NCBI GenBank assembly: GCA_023105745.1
Contig: JALGQZ010000015.1
Coordinates: forward strand, 3,102,999-3,166,998
Direction: 5' to 3'
Source of the DNA: Austropuccinia psidii
Taxonomy: Eukaryota > Basidiomycota > Pucciniomycetes > Pucciniales > Sphaerophragmiaceae
Length of the DNA: 64,000 nt
Each line of letters opens with the position of its first letter. Position 1 is the first letter of the stretch. The translations under genes were made by a program, and so were the position numbers. Below, piece after piece: positions 1-11,583 of this stretch. The notes beneath the pieces are model-generated. The model was not told the origin of the DNA. It worked only from the letters and a program-made list of their open reading frames with translations, and searched no databases.

Positions 1-3000
1 TTATTGATAGGTCTGATTAAGAGACTGTTGATATGTATTCTCTAGCTGTTACAGCCAGAAATCATATTTTATTTATTTATTTGTTGTAGGCTGACTGTTC
101 AGTATGATTTAGAAGGGCAGCTAATACACCTTAGAACTCATGGTCATTGGACAAGTCTGAAATTCAAAACAGACTTACCAATGATATCCCCCTCAAGGTA
201 CTACCTTATTTGATCCCAAACCAAAAGGAGTGTCCCAAAGGCCAAGATGAAAGGTAAAATGAGTAAACATAAAAGGTTGAGTAATATCCTAGAAAATTTG
301 GTGTATTCAGGAAAATTTGCATTCAAACTAATAATTACTATAAAGGGCATAGGCCAAAAATCAATTATTTCAGAGGGAGGATCTTTATAAAGGGAGGTTT
401 GTCAAATTTAGGTAGCAACTGATGTGAAAAACAAAGAATATTCTCATCAAACAAATAGAAAAAGAGAAAAATAGGAGTAGAAGAAACAAAAAAGATAAAT
501 ATTTACCATAGATATGTTTCACAATGTTATTCTGCACAATGGTTTCTTAATATCAAAAGATTCATTTGAAATTAGGCAAGATTCTGAGACCCCATAGAGG
601 ACAAATATGACACCAATAGTATAAAGAATAGAAAACGGAAGAATTTCAATAGTGAAATAGATCTCATTTTCTATTGAGCTTTGGATTGCACATAACAATA
701 TCCACCAAGAATTTTCAAAATAAAACTTGAATCTGTGATCCCTAATATTGTAGAGCACATGGAGCTCCATAAGCATAACACCAAAATTTAAAATTTGGTT
801 TCATACTTTAACAAAAACTGAATTTTGAGTTGAAATTGATAATATGAAACACCTATTAGTCCCAGAATAGGATTTAAATAAGGAAAAAAGTAAAATTGAA
901 GATAATTCCCCATAATAAGGGGAATATCAGACTGAAATAAGTATCCCAAGTATTTGAAAACAGAGAATTAAATTATTACTTTATAGTGAGTCATCCATGA
1001 GGATCATATTTAGTGGAGATATAAAACACAAACACAAAGTATATATGGCTCTTTCAGAGGAAAAGACAATTTTTTTTTTACCAGAATATCACTCAAAAAT
1101 TGAATTAAGACAAGGTGTAGGAACTGATATAAAATTCAAAGGGGAAATAAATTTTAGACAAGCTTTATGCAAAGCAAAATATCCAGTTTTTATAGATGTT
1201 AATATCTTACAGATAGGTTTTTTGATAGGAAAGAAACCCTTTGGAAGGAGTGAATGGAAAGATGAAAATTTGTTTTTTTATTATAAATATTTTCCACCAT
1301 CTCATGAAAAGACAAAAGTTTAATGAAAACAGAAAAATCTGGGTAAATTGAAAAAAATTTTGTGATTGTAGATGTGAGAGTGTTACGACATATTATCCAT
1401 AAAAAAGAGTGGTATTCACCATAGGAGGTTTGGTAAAATTGAATTATAGAAATTACTTAAGGCAAGCTTTGAGGATTGGAAAGGTACTTGATTTGAAAAA
1501 GAACTTTCATATATATGCTTCTTTGAAATCATAAATCTGTATCTATTATGACGTAATATCTGTGGAAAAAAGGCTTCAAGATAGCACACATTTATAGCCT
1601 TACTGAGAAAGGAATAAATTCAGAGATTACACTGACCATCAGCTGTAGAGCTTTCTGTAGAGACAATGGTGATACGGACTCTCTATATATTCAGGGAGGT
1701 TGGCTCAAATTGATGATGAATAATACTTTTAAAATTTGTTTCCTATTTTTTGAATTTAATAATAAGGAAGAACTTGTTTTCAAGATTTTATAACAAATAG
1801 ATATTTATTAATCAACTATGAATATTCATTATCTATATGTTCATGGGCCTGCAAGATGTTTATAACATACCCATAAAGGCACAAATAGTATTTTATACAT
1901 GTTATTCAGTCAAAAATTGACTTGTAAAATGGTTTGAAAGCATAAATTAATGAATAATGACTAGAAAATCATCTTTGATAAACAAAGTTGTAGTTATTAT
2001 GTTATTTTTGGATTCTACACCAACAATAATCTAAGGTAGACCCATAGGGTGTTATACCAAAAAGTAGCTATTTTTACTGCTATTGAAAGATTTAGGCATC
2101 CCACAGTGCACTAGCAATTCAATCAACTTTCAAAAAAAATTTGTAATGGTAATTTAACCTTAATAATCAAGGTGAAAAGTTTCATGTAGCCTTACAAAAA
2201 TTATGGTATAATTGAGGTGTTGTTTATATTTACTGAATTGGCTAAAGATTTTCCATACAGGCTGTGGATAATGCATGGACAAAATTGAAGTTGGACTAGA
2301 AATATGGTATGGATTTTGATATATAAATTGGCAAACTCTATGCAAAAAGTTGAGGCAAAGGCAGAAATGGCAAAAGTGGACAGGGTAACCAAGTTTGTGG
2401 GATCTTCAAGTGCAAGATTAAGGTTTTCCTCCTGTATTGAAGTATTTCTAAGCTTATTTAAGCTCTGAAGTTGGACTCTCATTGAGAATTATATCTTAAA
2501 GAGGTTTATCCACAATTTATACAGGAATCACAAGCTTCAACAGGGCAAATGCCTTCAAACATACTTGTAATAAAGTCTTTAACAACTTTCAAAGATTAAA
2601 TAATCTTTTATCTAAAACCAAAATATTTCAAAACATATCAGAAGCTAAGGTTTAGTGTATATTGCTGTTTGTATGTGCAAAAAAGCAATAACTTCAGAAA
2701 CTCATAGAAAATTCATTTCTTAATGTATTTCCATTGAGATTTAATGGAGATTAAAAGTGAATGTTATCTTTCTATAAATTAAGCTCTAAGTATTATTGTA
2801 GTTAGGACTCTTTGGTATTTAGCATTGTAAATACCTCTCCCAATTATTCCTGAAGAAAATGAAGACTTCTTTAAAAATTAATTAAAAATCTTATTTAAGA
2901 GATTTTTTCTGGAAGCTTTATCTGAGAATTCTTCATATTAAGCAAGTGAATCATGATATTAGCTTATAAATAATTATTTCATAATAAATGAATGAGTATT

Positions 3001-3377
3001 AAAGCTGCTTGGAGTTGAGAATAACACTGAGACCTTCAAAAAAAGATTGAAAATAAGTAGCCTTATTTTTAAATCTGTTTCTTCAGCTTTTACATGCAAA
3101 TGAAAATACATTGATTATTGATCATTAGAGTTTCACTAAAGGAATACAATAAGTCTTTCATCATTGTTTTTATCCATCATCATGACAATCAATCAATTAG
3201 ACTTTCTCAAATCAGTGTATTTCATCAAATATAAAATCTGAAATTATTGAGTAATTATTATGTTATTTTGTGCTTTATTGGCTTAAAACAAAGCAGTGAA
3301 ATCATAAAATTCAGCACATATTTTTGTAATCACAAATAAAATTGTTATCATATAAAATTATTTTCTTAAAATCATTT
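1..3377. other. AT-rich interval, no supported gene
   Basis: Low-GC DNA with short ORFs only; the longest on + (997-1323, 108 codons) has no recognisable domain and sits in poly-A/T-rich sequence, so I do not call it. A degenerate motif resembling AGGGAGGTTTGTCAAATT recurs near 391, 1422 and 1693, which hints at decayed repeat copies. No tRNA, promoter or terminator could be supported. Confidence 0.6.
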
Positions 3378-5197
3378 TGTGAGCCTTAGAGGTATTTTCA
3401 GATACCAAAAGATCACAAATAATAAACAATATACAATTATAAATAGAATAAATTTATTTATATTATAAAATCAAAAAGTAAAGTATAGATATAAGTTCCT
3501 ATGCAAAAATAGGAATTCACTTATGATTTAAAAATAAAATTGCATTGAATTTTCAATTTGTGAAAAAACATTTTTACTTAAAAAAATTGAGTAAAAATGA
3601 ATTTTCAACAAAAATACAAAAATTAAAATATTTTTGGAAAAAAGTGAAATAAAAATTATCATAACTTTTTATCCTACAAATAAACATATGAAAATTATTT
3701 TACCATTGGACTCCTCATAAAAATTAATGTGGGGTCACCTCTGGGTAAAATTTCTGTAACTCATCTCTAAATAAGCTTAAAGTAAGTTTTTAGTATTTTC
3801 TGTACAAAAGTCAAAAATAATCAAAACTTGTATTTAATTCACATCACATGTGGTGTTAACCATCAATTTTTGTGTTAAAATGGAGGTGTTGTGTTTAGCT
3901 TAAAAGATATGAGGCCTTGAAGCATTTTCAATTGAAATGTCAAGCTGTGTGCATGTATTACATAAGTGAGCTTTAGTTTACATATGAGGTGTCAATTATT
4001 ACAGCTGTGTACTGTAAATACTCAATCAAATGACATATGTAAACTATAAGTATAATACATGATGAGGACTTAAAGAAAAAAGAAATTGGAAAGATTGATT
4101 CTGGGGGAGAAAAGGAATCTTGGCTTCAAGGGGGAGCCAGACCACCAAATTCCTTGCTGACAGGAATGAGATGTCAAGATACACACAAACGTTTATCACT
4201 TTTGGCCTGGAATTGAGTCACAGGGTCTGTTTCTCAATTGATGATGAGGTTTTGATATCAACCAGGGCAGTTTCAACTGTTTTCAAGAAGGTAAAACTAC
4301 CCTTAAGATAAAAAAAAGTAACACCAGTTTTAACTGGTTTTGATGTCTCTTAGACACATTCTGACGTGTTTCGAAGGCTTAAATCCAGGTATTACTATAC
4401 TAATGGCTGATTTGTGGGTCCAAAATGGCTGAAAATAGCAAAAAATGGCTAAAACCAGCCCTTTTTTGGTCTAAACCAGGGTTCAATGAGGCCATAATTG
4501 GCTTTTCTGTTTTTAGAGTGTTTTCCACTACTAAAAGGAGCAAATTTTTCTTTTAGAGTAAGACAATTGATGGCTATAAAAGAATGTCTTCTTTGCCCCA
4601 CTTTTCTTTTCATGTCAGAATATTTTCCTTTTATAATTAGTTTAAACACTGTTAAACCAATCAATAAAAGATTCCAACCACCCTTTTATTATCATTACAG
4701 ACCTTTTACCCACATGAAAAATTATTATAATCATTGTTTGTAACTCATATAATCATTTTTACCCCTGAACCACCCCATAAGTGTATTAAAGCATCTTTCA
4801 TCACTGTTAACTTTGTCACTTTGTTTCCAAATTCACTGTGGTTACTTTTGGGTGTGTTTTCTCTTTAATAATATTTTTAAATACTCTGTTATTATATTAA
4901 TTGCCTGCAGTCTTTTGCTCAATTAATTCCAATTCAAATTTGTCTTGAACAAATTTCTTTTGTAGCCTGGAATATCTCTTGTAGAGTATTTGGGGATAAA
5001 TTTCTATTGTTGGTAAAACAATAAGTCTTTATAAAAATAATGTTTTATACTAATAGACTTAAAATAAAATAAAATTGGCTTTTTCTCTCTTAAAAATGTT
5101 ATTTCTTACTATTTTTAATAATTCTTTACCTTTAACAAATTTTGAGGACAGGGAAAGTACTTGATTTTTAATCAAAGTTTCATATCCACACCTTCCC
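3378..5197 (+). repeat. 5' LTR of element 1
   Basis: Aligns along its length with 11584-13385 and, in reverse, with 45957-47737 and 54092-55914. It contains the conserved block around TATAAAAG at 4575. Short ORFs in both directions across that block recur in all four LTRs; they most likely reflect conserved promoter DNA rather than protein. CG dinucleotides are rare throughout. Confidence 0.9.
4575..4582 (+). promoter_or_regulatory. TATA box in element 1 5' LTR
   Basis: TATAAAAG, in the context GATGGC-TATAAAAG-AATGTC. The same octamer in the same context occurs in the other three LTRs of this family (12763-12770 on +; 46572-46579 and 54707-54714 on -), which supports it as the retrotransposon core promoter (U3/R boundary just downstream). 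Confidence 0.7.
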
Positions 5198-5421
5198 TTT
5201 GGGGGCCCAGCCATTACATATCCCCTGTGACATATATTTTTACTTTTTTTAAATTCCTTTTCTTATATTGAAAAATTTAAAAAACCCATAAAAAATACTT
5301 ATAATTCAAAAATTTCATAAAAATTAAAACTTTTTCATACTATCAGTGAGGCTTTATTTTTCACTTCTATTTTGTAAAATCGTTTATTTTACTTTTATGA
5401 TTTCTTTTTTAATTTATTTTA

Positions 5422-7864
5422 GTGTCTGACAATGTGGTAAGACAAGAAAATATTGACAGTGCATCAACAGCTTCTAGCATTATTCCTGCCAGGACTGCCA
5501 ATTCTGACTATAATAGCACAGTTATTATAACTCAGAACAATGAAACAGAGCCAATTTATTCTGAATTCATTAACTTGGACATAAGTAATACCCTTCAAAA
5601 GGCAAAGAATTTGGCTGATAGTAAGTTTTTTGACCTCAAATTACTATTTTTAATTTTTCAATAATAGTATATTCCTTCAACCAGATCAGGAGCCAGCTAT
5701 AACCCCTCAAGCAGCTCCCAAAAACGTTATAGACATGATTATGTCAGAAGAAAATCAGTTACAGAAGGACAAGGGTTGGTAAATGGATCCCAAACTCACC
5801 AAATTATGCCATTCTGAAGTTGATAATACTTTTTTACCTCCAAACACAGCTTACACCACCACAAGAAGCCTCAGTGGACATATACAAATCCAGTCAGAAG
5901 GCCTAAAACAATTCATTACAGCACAAAGAGTACCAGATCCTTGCAGATCTGTGTAAAAACTGCATGAATTCTTACCTGACTGTGAGAAAATTCCTGGGCC
6001 ATCCCAATACTTGCAAGTTACTCAATTGATGGAATCCATTTATGGAAAAGAAAAAAATGCTGCTTTAAACAGCAGAATGGAGGAAAAACAACCCTTTACC
6101 ACCAAAGCAAGTTCCAAAAACAGCCCCAGTAGCCAGAAGCAGCAATTCCAACGTGAAATAGAAGCCAAAAGCTCAGAACAAGGGCAAAGGCAAGGCACTA
6201 GCCACAAAACCTTACAGCCAGGCCTGCAGAATCCCAAAGATTAAGCAGGATGCCATGGAAAATGTATTTGAGATGGCTGAAACCATGATGGAATTTCAGA
6301 AAAAGGAGGAAGCCAGATTAAAATATCACAAATGATTTATAATATTCTAAATGGCATTCAAAACTTTTATATAGCTACAAATGACATGAAAAATCATATT
6401 TCTGATAAACATTCATGAATTTGTAACAATCTTAAGACAAATAACTTAAGTCTGAGCCAAATAAATGAGACACTTCTGTGTTTTAAAAACTTTTTAAGAA
6501 AGATTGTAACCTTTAATAATGAAAGTTCATTTGGAATGAAGATAAATGAACAATCTGCCATTATCAATGAATTGACAGACAAATAGTCTAAGTTAAATAT
6601 CAATGACATAATTGAAACAAGAATAAAACAATCCATAAATATTATAAAAAAAGATAATAAGAAAGTCCTTGATGATATTGAAGATTCATTTACTGAAGTA
6701 AAGACATATACCATTGCCTTGAAAAAGTGTTTTGACACCTCACAACAGGAGGTATCAAAATCAAAAATGAAATTGAATCAAGTCACTTCTGATAATACTA
6801 GACAGACAGAATTATGGCAACAATCAACACATGAGGAAGATATGTATAAAATTGAATTAATAAACTTAACACAGAGCTTCCAACATGAGTTCAGAAGTTC
6901 TAAAAGGTGTAGCAGCAGTAAAATGAATGATATTGAAGAATTACTGCACACCTTACCTAGAATTTCTACACCTCTGAATCAAAATGAGGGTGCTATAATT
7001 CCCAATCCAAAAGTATTGGATGTTGAAAATTCACATTTAAAAAATGTATTTTTAACTTCTTTTCATAACTTGGAACCATCAATGGGCCAAGCACTGTTGA
7101 AAGAAGTACCAAAATTCAAAGAATGGCCTCACTTCAGTGGTGCAAGAGAATATGGACATATGGAGTTCATCAGAGGTATTGAAATGATTTAAGAATATTT
7201 TGTATTACCTGGAAGATTGGTAACAGCGAGATTCAACACCTTGTTTACCAGATCAGCTCACAGATGGTATATTCAATTGAGACAGGTACATGGACACCAA
7301 AGTTGGACTTGGTCGAAAACCCAAATTATCAACAACTGGGCCAATGATGCTTGGAGATTTGAAGTTGAACAAGCCTTTGAGTCTTCTAAGTTTAATTCAG
7401 ATAAAGACAAAGCTTTACCATTGTTTTTCCAAAAAAAAGATAGATTAACAGGATTATATCCTGAAATGTCAGAATTTATGATTCACAGAATAATTTTAAG
7501 ACAATGTGGAGGTTACTTAGAGCATGCTGTAAAAAGCTGGACTACTGAACAGTCTTCAGAAGAAGATATCATTAATATATTGGAAGAAGTAACCACCAGA
7601 ACCAGAATTTGATCTTGTAGGGTGAATCTTGAAGCAAGGTTTAATACACCTTGGAAAGATTCTGTGGACAAAAATCCCAAGGAAAATGCTAATAATATTA
7701 AGTATAAATATAAATATGTAATGAAAAAGTGCCATGTTTTCCAAAGCACCACACATTTAGCTAATAAATGTCCCAAGAAGGGGAAAATCAATGAAATTGA
7801 CATTGAAAAGGAACCTGATGTTGAAAAGGATGAGGTAAATGGAGATAATTCAGATGATAAATAA
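5422..7864 (+). pseudogene. Gag region of element 1 (broken; probable introns)
   Basis: Starts ATG with residues MSDNVVRQENID, matched by element 2 (minus strand, from 53866). The first coding stretch is followed in both copies by GTAAGTTTTT after a shared LAxS codon run and resumes near a CAG about 70 nt later, so an intron is likely (about 5621-5682). A second one is possible around 5779-5850. Downstream pieces include 6719-7192 (a coiled, Lys/Asn/Glu-rich stretch), 7217-7612 (capsid-like, WYIQLRQ...WSKTQIINNW) and 7622-7864 with a zinc-knuckle relic: CHVFQSTTHLANKC has Phe where the second Cys of CX2CX4HX4C should be. Stops and frame changes separate all pieces. Nucleocapsid and capsid roles are inferred from position and motif. 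Confidence 0.75.
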
Positions 7865-7969
7865 TCAATATTTTCTGAATCTTCGAAGGATATAGAAAAT
7901 ATTAATTCTACTTTTGATATCATGGAATCTTTTTCCCACTTGACATAATTAAGAAATGGTCAACTTGAT

Positions 7970-8341
7970 TTGTCAAAAATTCAAGATGCACAACTTATGA
8001 AGACCAAACCAAACAGGGGAAAAGGTTATACAGCTGGTAACTCCTGTATAACAGAAGTGGAAGTTGACAACAAACCCACTAAACCTTTACTGGACCCAGG
8101 AGCCTTCTGCTCTTGTGTTGGAAAGTCTTTTCTTAAGACTTGTGTACCAAATGTTAAAGATAAATTATTGCCAATTGATGGCATAAAATTGAATAGTGCA
8201 AGTAGTCCAATGAAAGCGTTGGGAATATTTGAGACTACTGTAATATTTCCACACATAAATGGGAAACTAAGAATAACTGTTGAATTTGTTTTTATTGAAA
8301 ATTGGTCTAGTACCCATTTTTATTGGGAAATTACTATTTGA
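7970..8341 (+). pseudogene. Retropepsin-like protease region of element 1
   Basis: The reading frame contains LLDPGAFCSCVGKSF, in the place and context of the retroviral-type aspartic protease active site D-[ST]-G-A. Here the second residue is Pro (DPGA), and element 2 has DPGA as well, so this is a family trait rather than random decay. The flap and the second signature are harder to see. The frame ends just before the LGNDYLIMYGID-like region, which continues in another frame from 8323. The protease would process Gag-Pol; activity of a DPG variant is unknown. Confidence 0.65.
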
Positions 8342-8670
8342 TCATGTATGGAATAGACTCACATAACAAAAAAGACAGATACTTTACTATTGGGGACAAT
8401 AAGCGTGAAAAATTTGCCTTTTTACCATTTAAAGGGAAAATTGAATTAAACAAAGTATCAAAAGTCAACTTAGAGTTAGAAAAGTGCAAGTCTGAACAGT
8501 TAAATGAAGCCAAAATCAGTCTTTATCTCACTGATAAACAATAAAGTGAACTTTTTTCCCTTTCATATGACCACAAAGAAGCCTTTGCATGAGATAAAGG
8601 GCCCCTGGAAGCCATTGTTGGTCATGAGGTAGACATTATTATTCATATTGAAAGACCTTACCCCCCACTC

Positions 8671-9396
8671 TTGAGAAGACCTTCATATCCAGCAAGTCCT
8701 AAATCAAGAGAAGGTCTGGAAATCCATATTAAAGAACTTCTGGACCTTGGCGTAATAAGAAGGGTTGGCCACAATGAGGAGGTAGAAATAACTACACCAG
8801 TAATAGTGGCATGGAATAATGGAAAATCTAGAATGGTTGGGGACTTTAGAGCTCTGGATACTTACACTGGTCCAGACAGGTATTAAATACAAAAAATCCA
8901 AATCTCCCTTACCCTAATATCTCAAGCACTGTATATAAGCACCATGGATGCCCTTAAAGGATTTCATCAAAATGTGGTGACACCAAGGGCAAGAAAATAC
9001 TTGAGGATTATTTTTCATTGTAGAGTATATGAATATTTAAGGATGCCTTTTGGTACTAAAAATGCACCTTCACACTTCAAACAAATGATTAATGAAGTTT
9101 TCCCTGAAGAACTTTCAGAAGGATGATTAATCATTTACATTGATGACATTATTGTCTATCCCAAAACTTGGGAAGAGCATATTTACAAATTATCCAGAGT
9201 TTTGGACAAAATTCCAATTTGTGAACATGAAAATTTCTTTAAAGAACTTAAAGCACTGGGAAATGTGATATCTGGTTTAACCCTTGTAATTGACAAAATC
9301 AAACTTGCAGCAGTACTAAAGAAACAATTGCCCCAGAACAAAAAGGAAATTCATTCATTTTTGGGGTTTTCAGGATACTACAGAAATCATATTTAA
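8671..9396 (+). pseudogene. Reverse transcriptase domain of element 1 (interrupted)
   Basis: Readable RT blocks occur in order. The N-terminal block LLRRPSYPASPKSREGLE leads to ELLDLGVIRRVGHNEEVE and RMVGDFRALDTYT. The palm block is MDALKGFHQNV...YEYLRMPFGTKNAPSHF. A TGA at 9124-9126 sits where element 2 has Trp, then the catalytic YIDD is at 9136-9147. The connection block [13 protein letters not shown] ends at a TAA near 9396. Residues for catalysis (the two Asp of YIDD) survive, but the frame is broken at least three times in this span. Reverse transcriptase would copy the element RNA in cytoplasmic particles. Confidence 0.88.
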
Positions 9397-9429
9397 GATT
9401 TTGCATCCATAGCAAGACATCTTTATAAA

Positions 9430-10081
9430 TTGTTTGACAAGGAGACAGTATCTGAAGTGACTGTTGAAAGAGTCAAATCCTTTGAATATTTAAGAAACAC
9501 CTTTACCACTGCCCCACTCTTACTGATGCCAGACTTCGAGTGGCACTTTAATCTTTGTATTGATGCATCAGGAGATAGACTAGGTGCTGCACTTCATCAA
9601 GTCCAGATTATAAATGATAAACCTGGGGAAGGACCCATATGTTTCATATCCAAGCAGCTCAAACCAACTGAAGCTAGATATGAGGAAAGTCAGATGGGGT
9701 GTTTATGCCTTATCTGGGCCTTAGAAAAACTCAATTACTTCCTAGAAGGATTTTTTTGAAGTAATAACAGATTTTACTGCTGTTAAATCACTTTTAAACA
9801 TGAAAACACGCAACAGGCATATGCTCAGATGGCAAATAGCCATACAGGAATATAGAGTTAATATGACTATTGTGCACAAGGATGGAAATATTAATATAAA
9901 AGAAGATGGACTGAGGAGATGGCCATTACCAAATCATATTGATAATCCTGCGTATGTACCAGAAGAAGCTTCCCCACAGATCCCAATAGAAGGAATCAGT
10001 GTTACAGATCTGAACACAACATTCTTTGAGGAAGTAAGAAACAGCTATACTCAAGATAAGAATTGTAGCATCCTATGCTAA
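9430..10081 (+). pseudogene. RNase H domain of element 1 (interrupted)
   Basis: Begins after the RT connection, with LLLMPDFEWHFNLCIDASG (the first catalytic Asp of Gypsy RNase H lies in the DASG motif), then CFISKQLKPTEARYEESQ and [16 protein letters not shown]. The frame breaks near 9757 and resumes at 9800 with [14 protein letters not shown] and [15 protein letters not shown], the position of the last conserved Asp-bearing block. Element 2 carries the matching region at 49305-49900. RNase H would remove the RNA strand during cDNA synthesis. Confidence 0.8.
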
Positions 10082-11559
10082 TTGCTTACTAAAGACTGTA
10101 AAAACAACTCTTTGATACATGCCTCAGATGAAATATGGAAGAAATCATATGAAGAAGGAAGATTCCACTTAATGGATGGTATAATTCACCACAGAACTAA
10201 GCATACATGTTTAATGACAGTTGTGGAGAGGTCTTTAATAAATGAAGTACTAAAAGAATGCCATGACAGCCCCTTCTCAGGACATCTTTCTGAGGACAGG
10301 ACAAGAGAAAAGATAAAGACCTGTATATGGTAGCAAATGTGGCAGAGTATTGCAAAACCTGTGACAGATTTCAAAAGGCTAATAAATCCACTGCCAAAAG
10401 ACTTGAAAATATTATCAAAGTACCATGACCCAGCCAACCTTGGGCAATTTTCCATATGGATTGGGTAACTGGCCTACCACCAGGGAGTGATAGAAGCTAT
10501 AATACATTCCTAGTAATTGTTGACAGATTTAGTAAGACTCCATTCTTTATACCATGTCACAAGGATGATACAGCCTTGGACACAGCCCTTCTGATATGGA
10601 ATAGGGTAGTATCATGGACTGGAATATTCACAAATATCATTAGTAACATTGATCCCAAATTCACCTCAGCACTATGGTCAAATCTTCACCAATTATTTGG
10701 AAGAAACTTGTCCTTCTCTACATCCTACCACCCACAAACGGATGGACTGGCTGAAAGAATGATCCAAACCTTGGAAGATATGGTAAAACAATTTTGTGCA
10801 TAAGGCCTTCAATTTAAATATTGTGATGGGTTCACCCACTATTGGTGTACTCTCTTACCAGCACTAAAATTGGCATGCAAAACATCCATTCATGCCACTA
10901 CCAATCAAACTCCTTCTATCCCAGAAAAGGGATGGAATCCCAAATTACCCCAAGATACATTAAGGAAGGATTTGGTTAAAATACATCCCACAGCTGGTAG
11001 CTTCAAAGGAATGCTAGAAAAAGCTAGAAAGCATGCAATAAGGTTCGTGGATAACTCATTTGCATATGCCAAAGGCAAATGGGACAAATCACATGCCACA
11101 CCATATTTCAGAGTGGGAGATTTAGTACTTGTATCCACCACTAACCTCAATAACATCAAGGGATGCAAAAAGGTCAAAGTCTCCTTTGCAGGAACTTTTG
11201 TTATTGAAGCCCTCAATGGGAAAAATGTAATTGAAGTAGAATTATCTGAGGAACTTCAAAATAATCATCCTACATTTCCAGTAAGCTTGGTAGAGCCATA
11301 TAAATCTAGGGATGCTGAGAAGTTTCCTTTGGGAAATAAATTTCCCCAGAATATACCTCCTATTGAATCTTCTGGTAATAATAAAATCAAAAAAGTTCTC
11401 AAAGAAAGAAAGTTAACAACCAAGAAAGTAAGGGAATACCTTGTTAGGAACAGTGACCCAACTTGTGAAGATGAATGGATAGCAGAATAGGACATACCTG
11501 AGGCTACTAAACTTCTCAGAAGGTTCAGGAACATTAAAAATAACAATATTACAAATTAA
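10082..11559 (+). pseudogene. Integrase region of element 1 with C-terminal chromodomain-like tail
   Basis: The N-terminal zinc-binding part reads KECHDSPFSGHLSEDRTREK; the core from 10456 reads MDWVTGLPPGSDRSYN and VIVDRFSKTPF. The second catalytic block reads IISNIDPKFTSALW, where element 2 has ISDRDPKF, so the catalytic Asp is Asn here. The Glu block DGLAERMIQTLEDM follows. The tail (10870-11490) has GDLVLVSTTN and PVSLVEPYKS and ends with REYLVRNSDPTCEDEW...LLRRFRN, which resembles a chromodomain. TAG at 11488-11490 and an in-frame TAA near 10801 interrupt it. Reading on through these, the natural stop is 11557-11559. Confidence 0.83.
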
Positions 11560-11571
11560 TATCCTTTTTTT

Positions 11572-11583
11572 AGGGGGAGGGAA
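11572..11583 (+). other. Polypurine tract of element 1
   Basis: AGGGGGAGGGAA directly precedes the TGTGAG start of the 3' LTR. Element 2 has the equivalent tract on the minus strand immediately inside its left LTR (47738-47749). This is the expected primer site for plus-strand synthesis. Confidence 0.8.

Noticed and set aside
997..1323. 108-codon ORF in the left flank
   Set aside because: AT-rich composition, no domain, no splice context and no second copy in the window.
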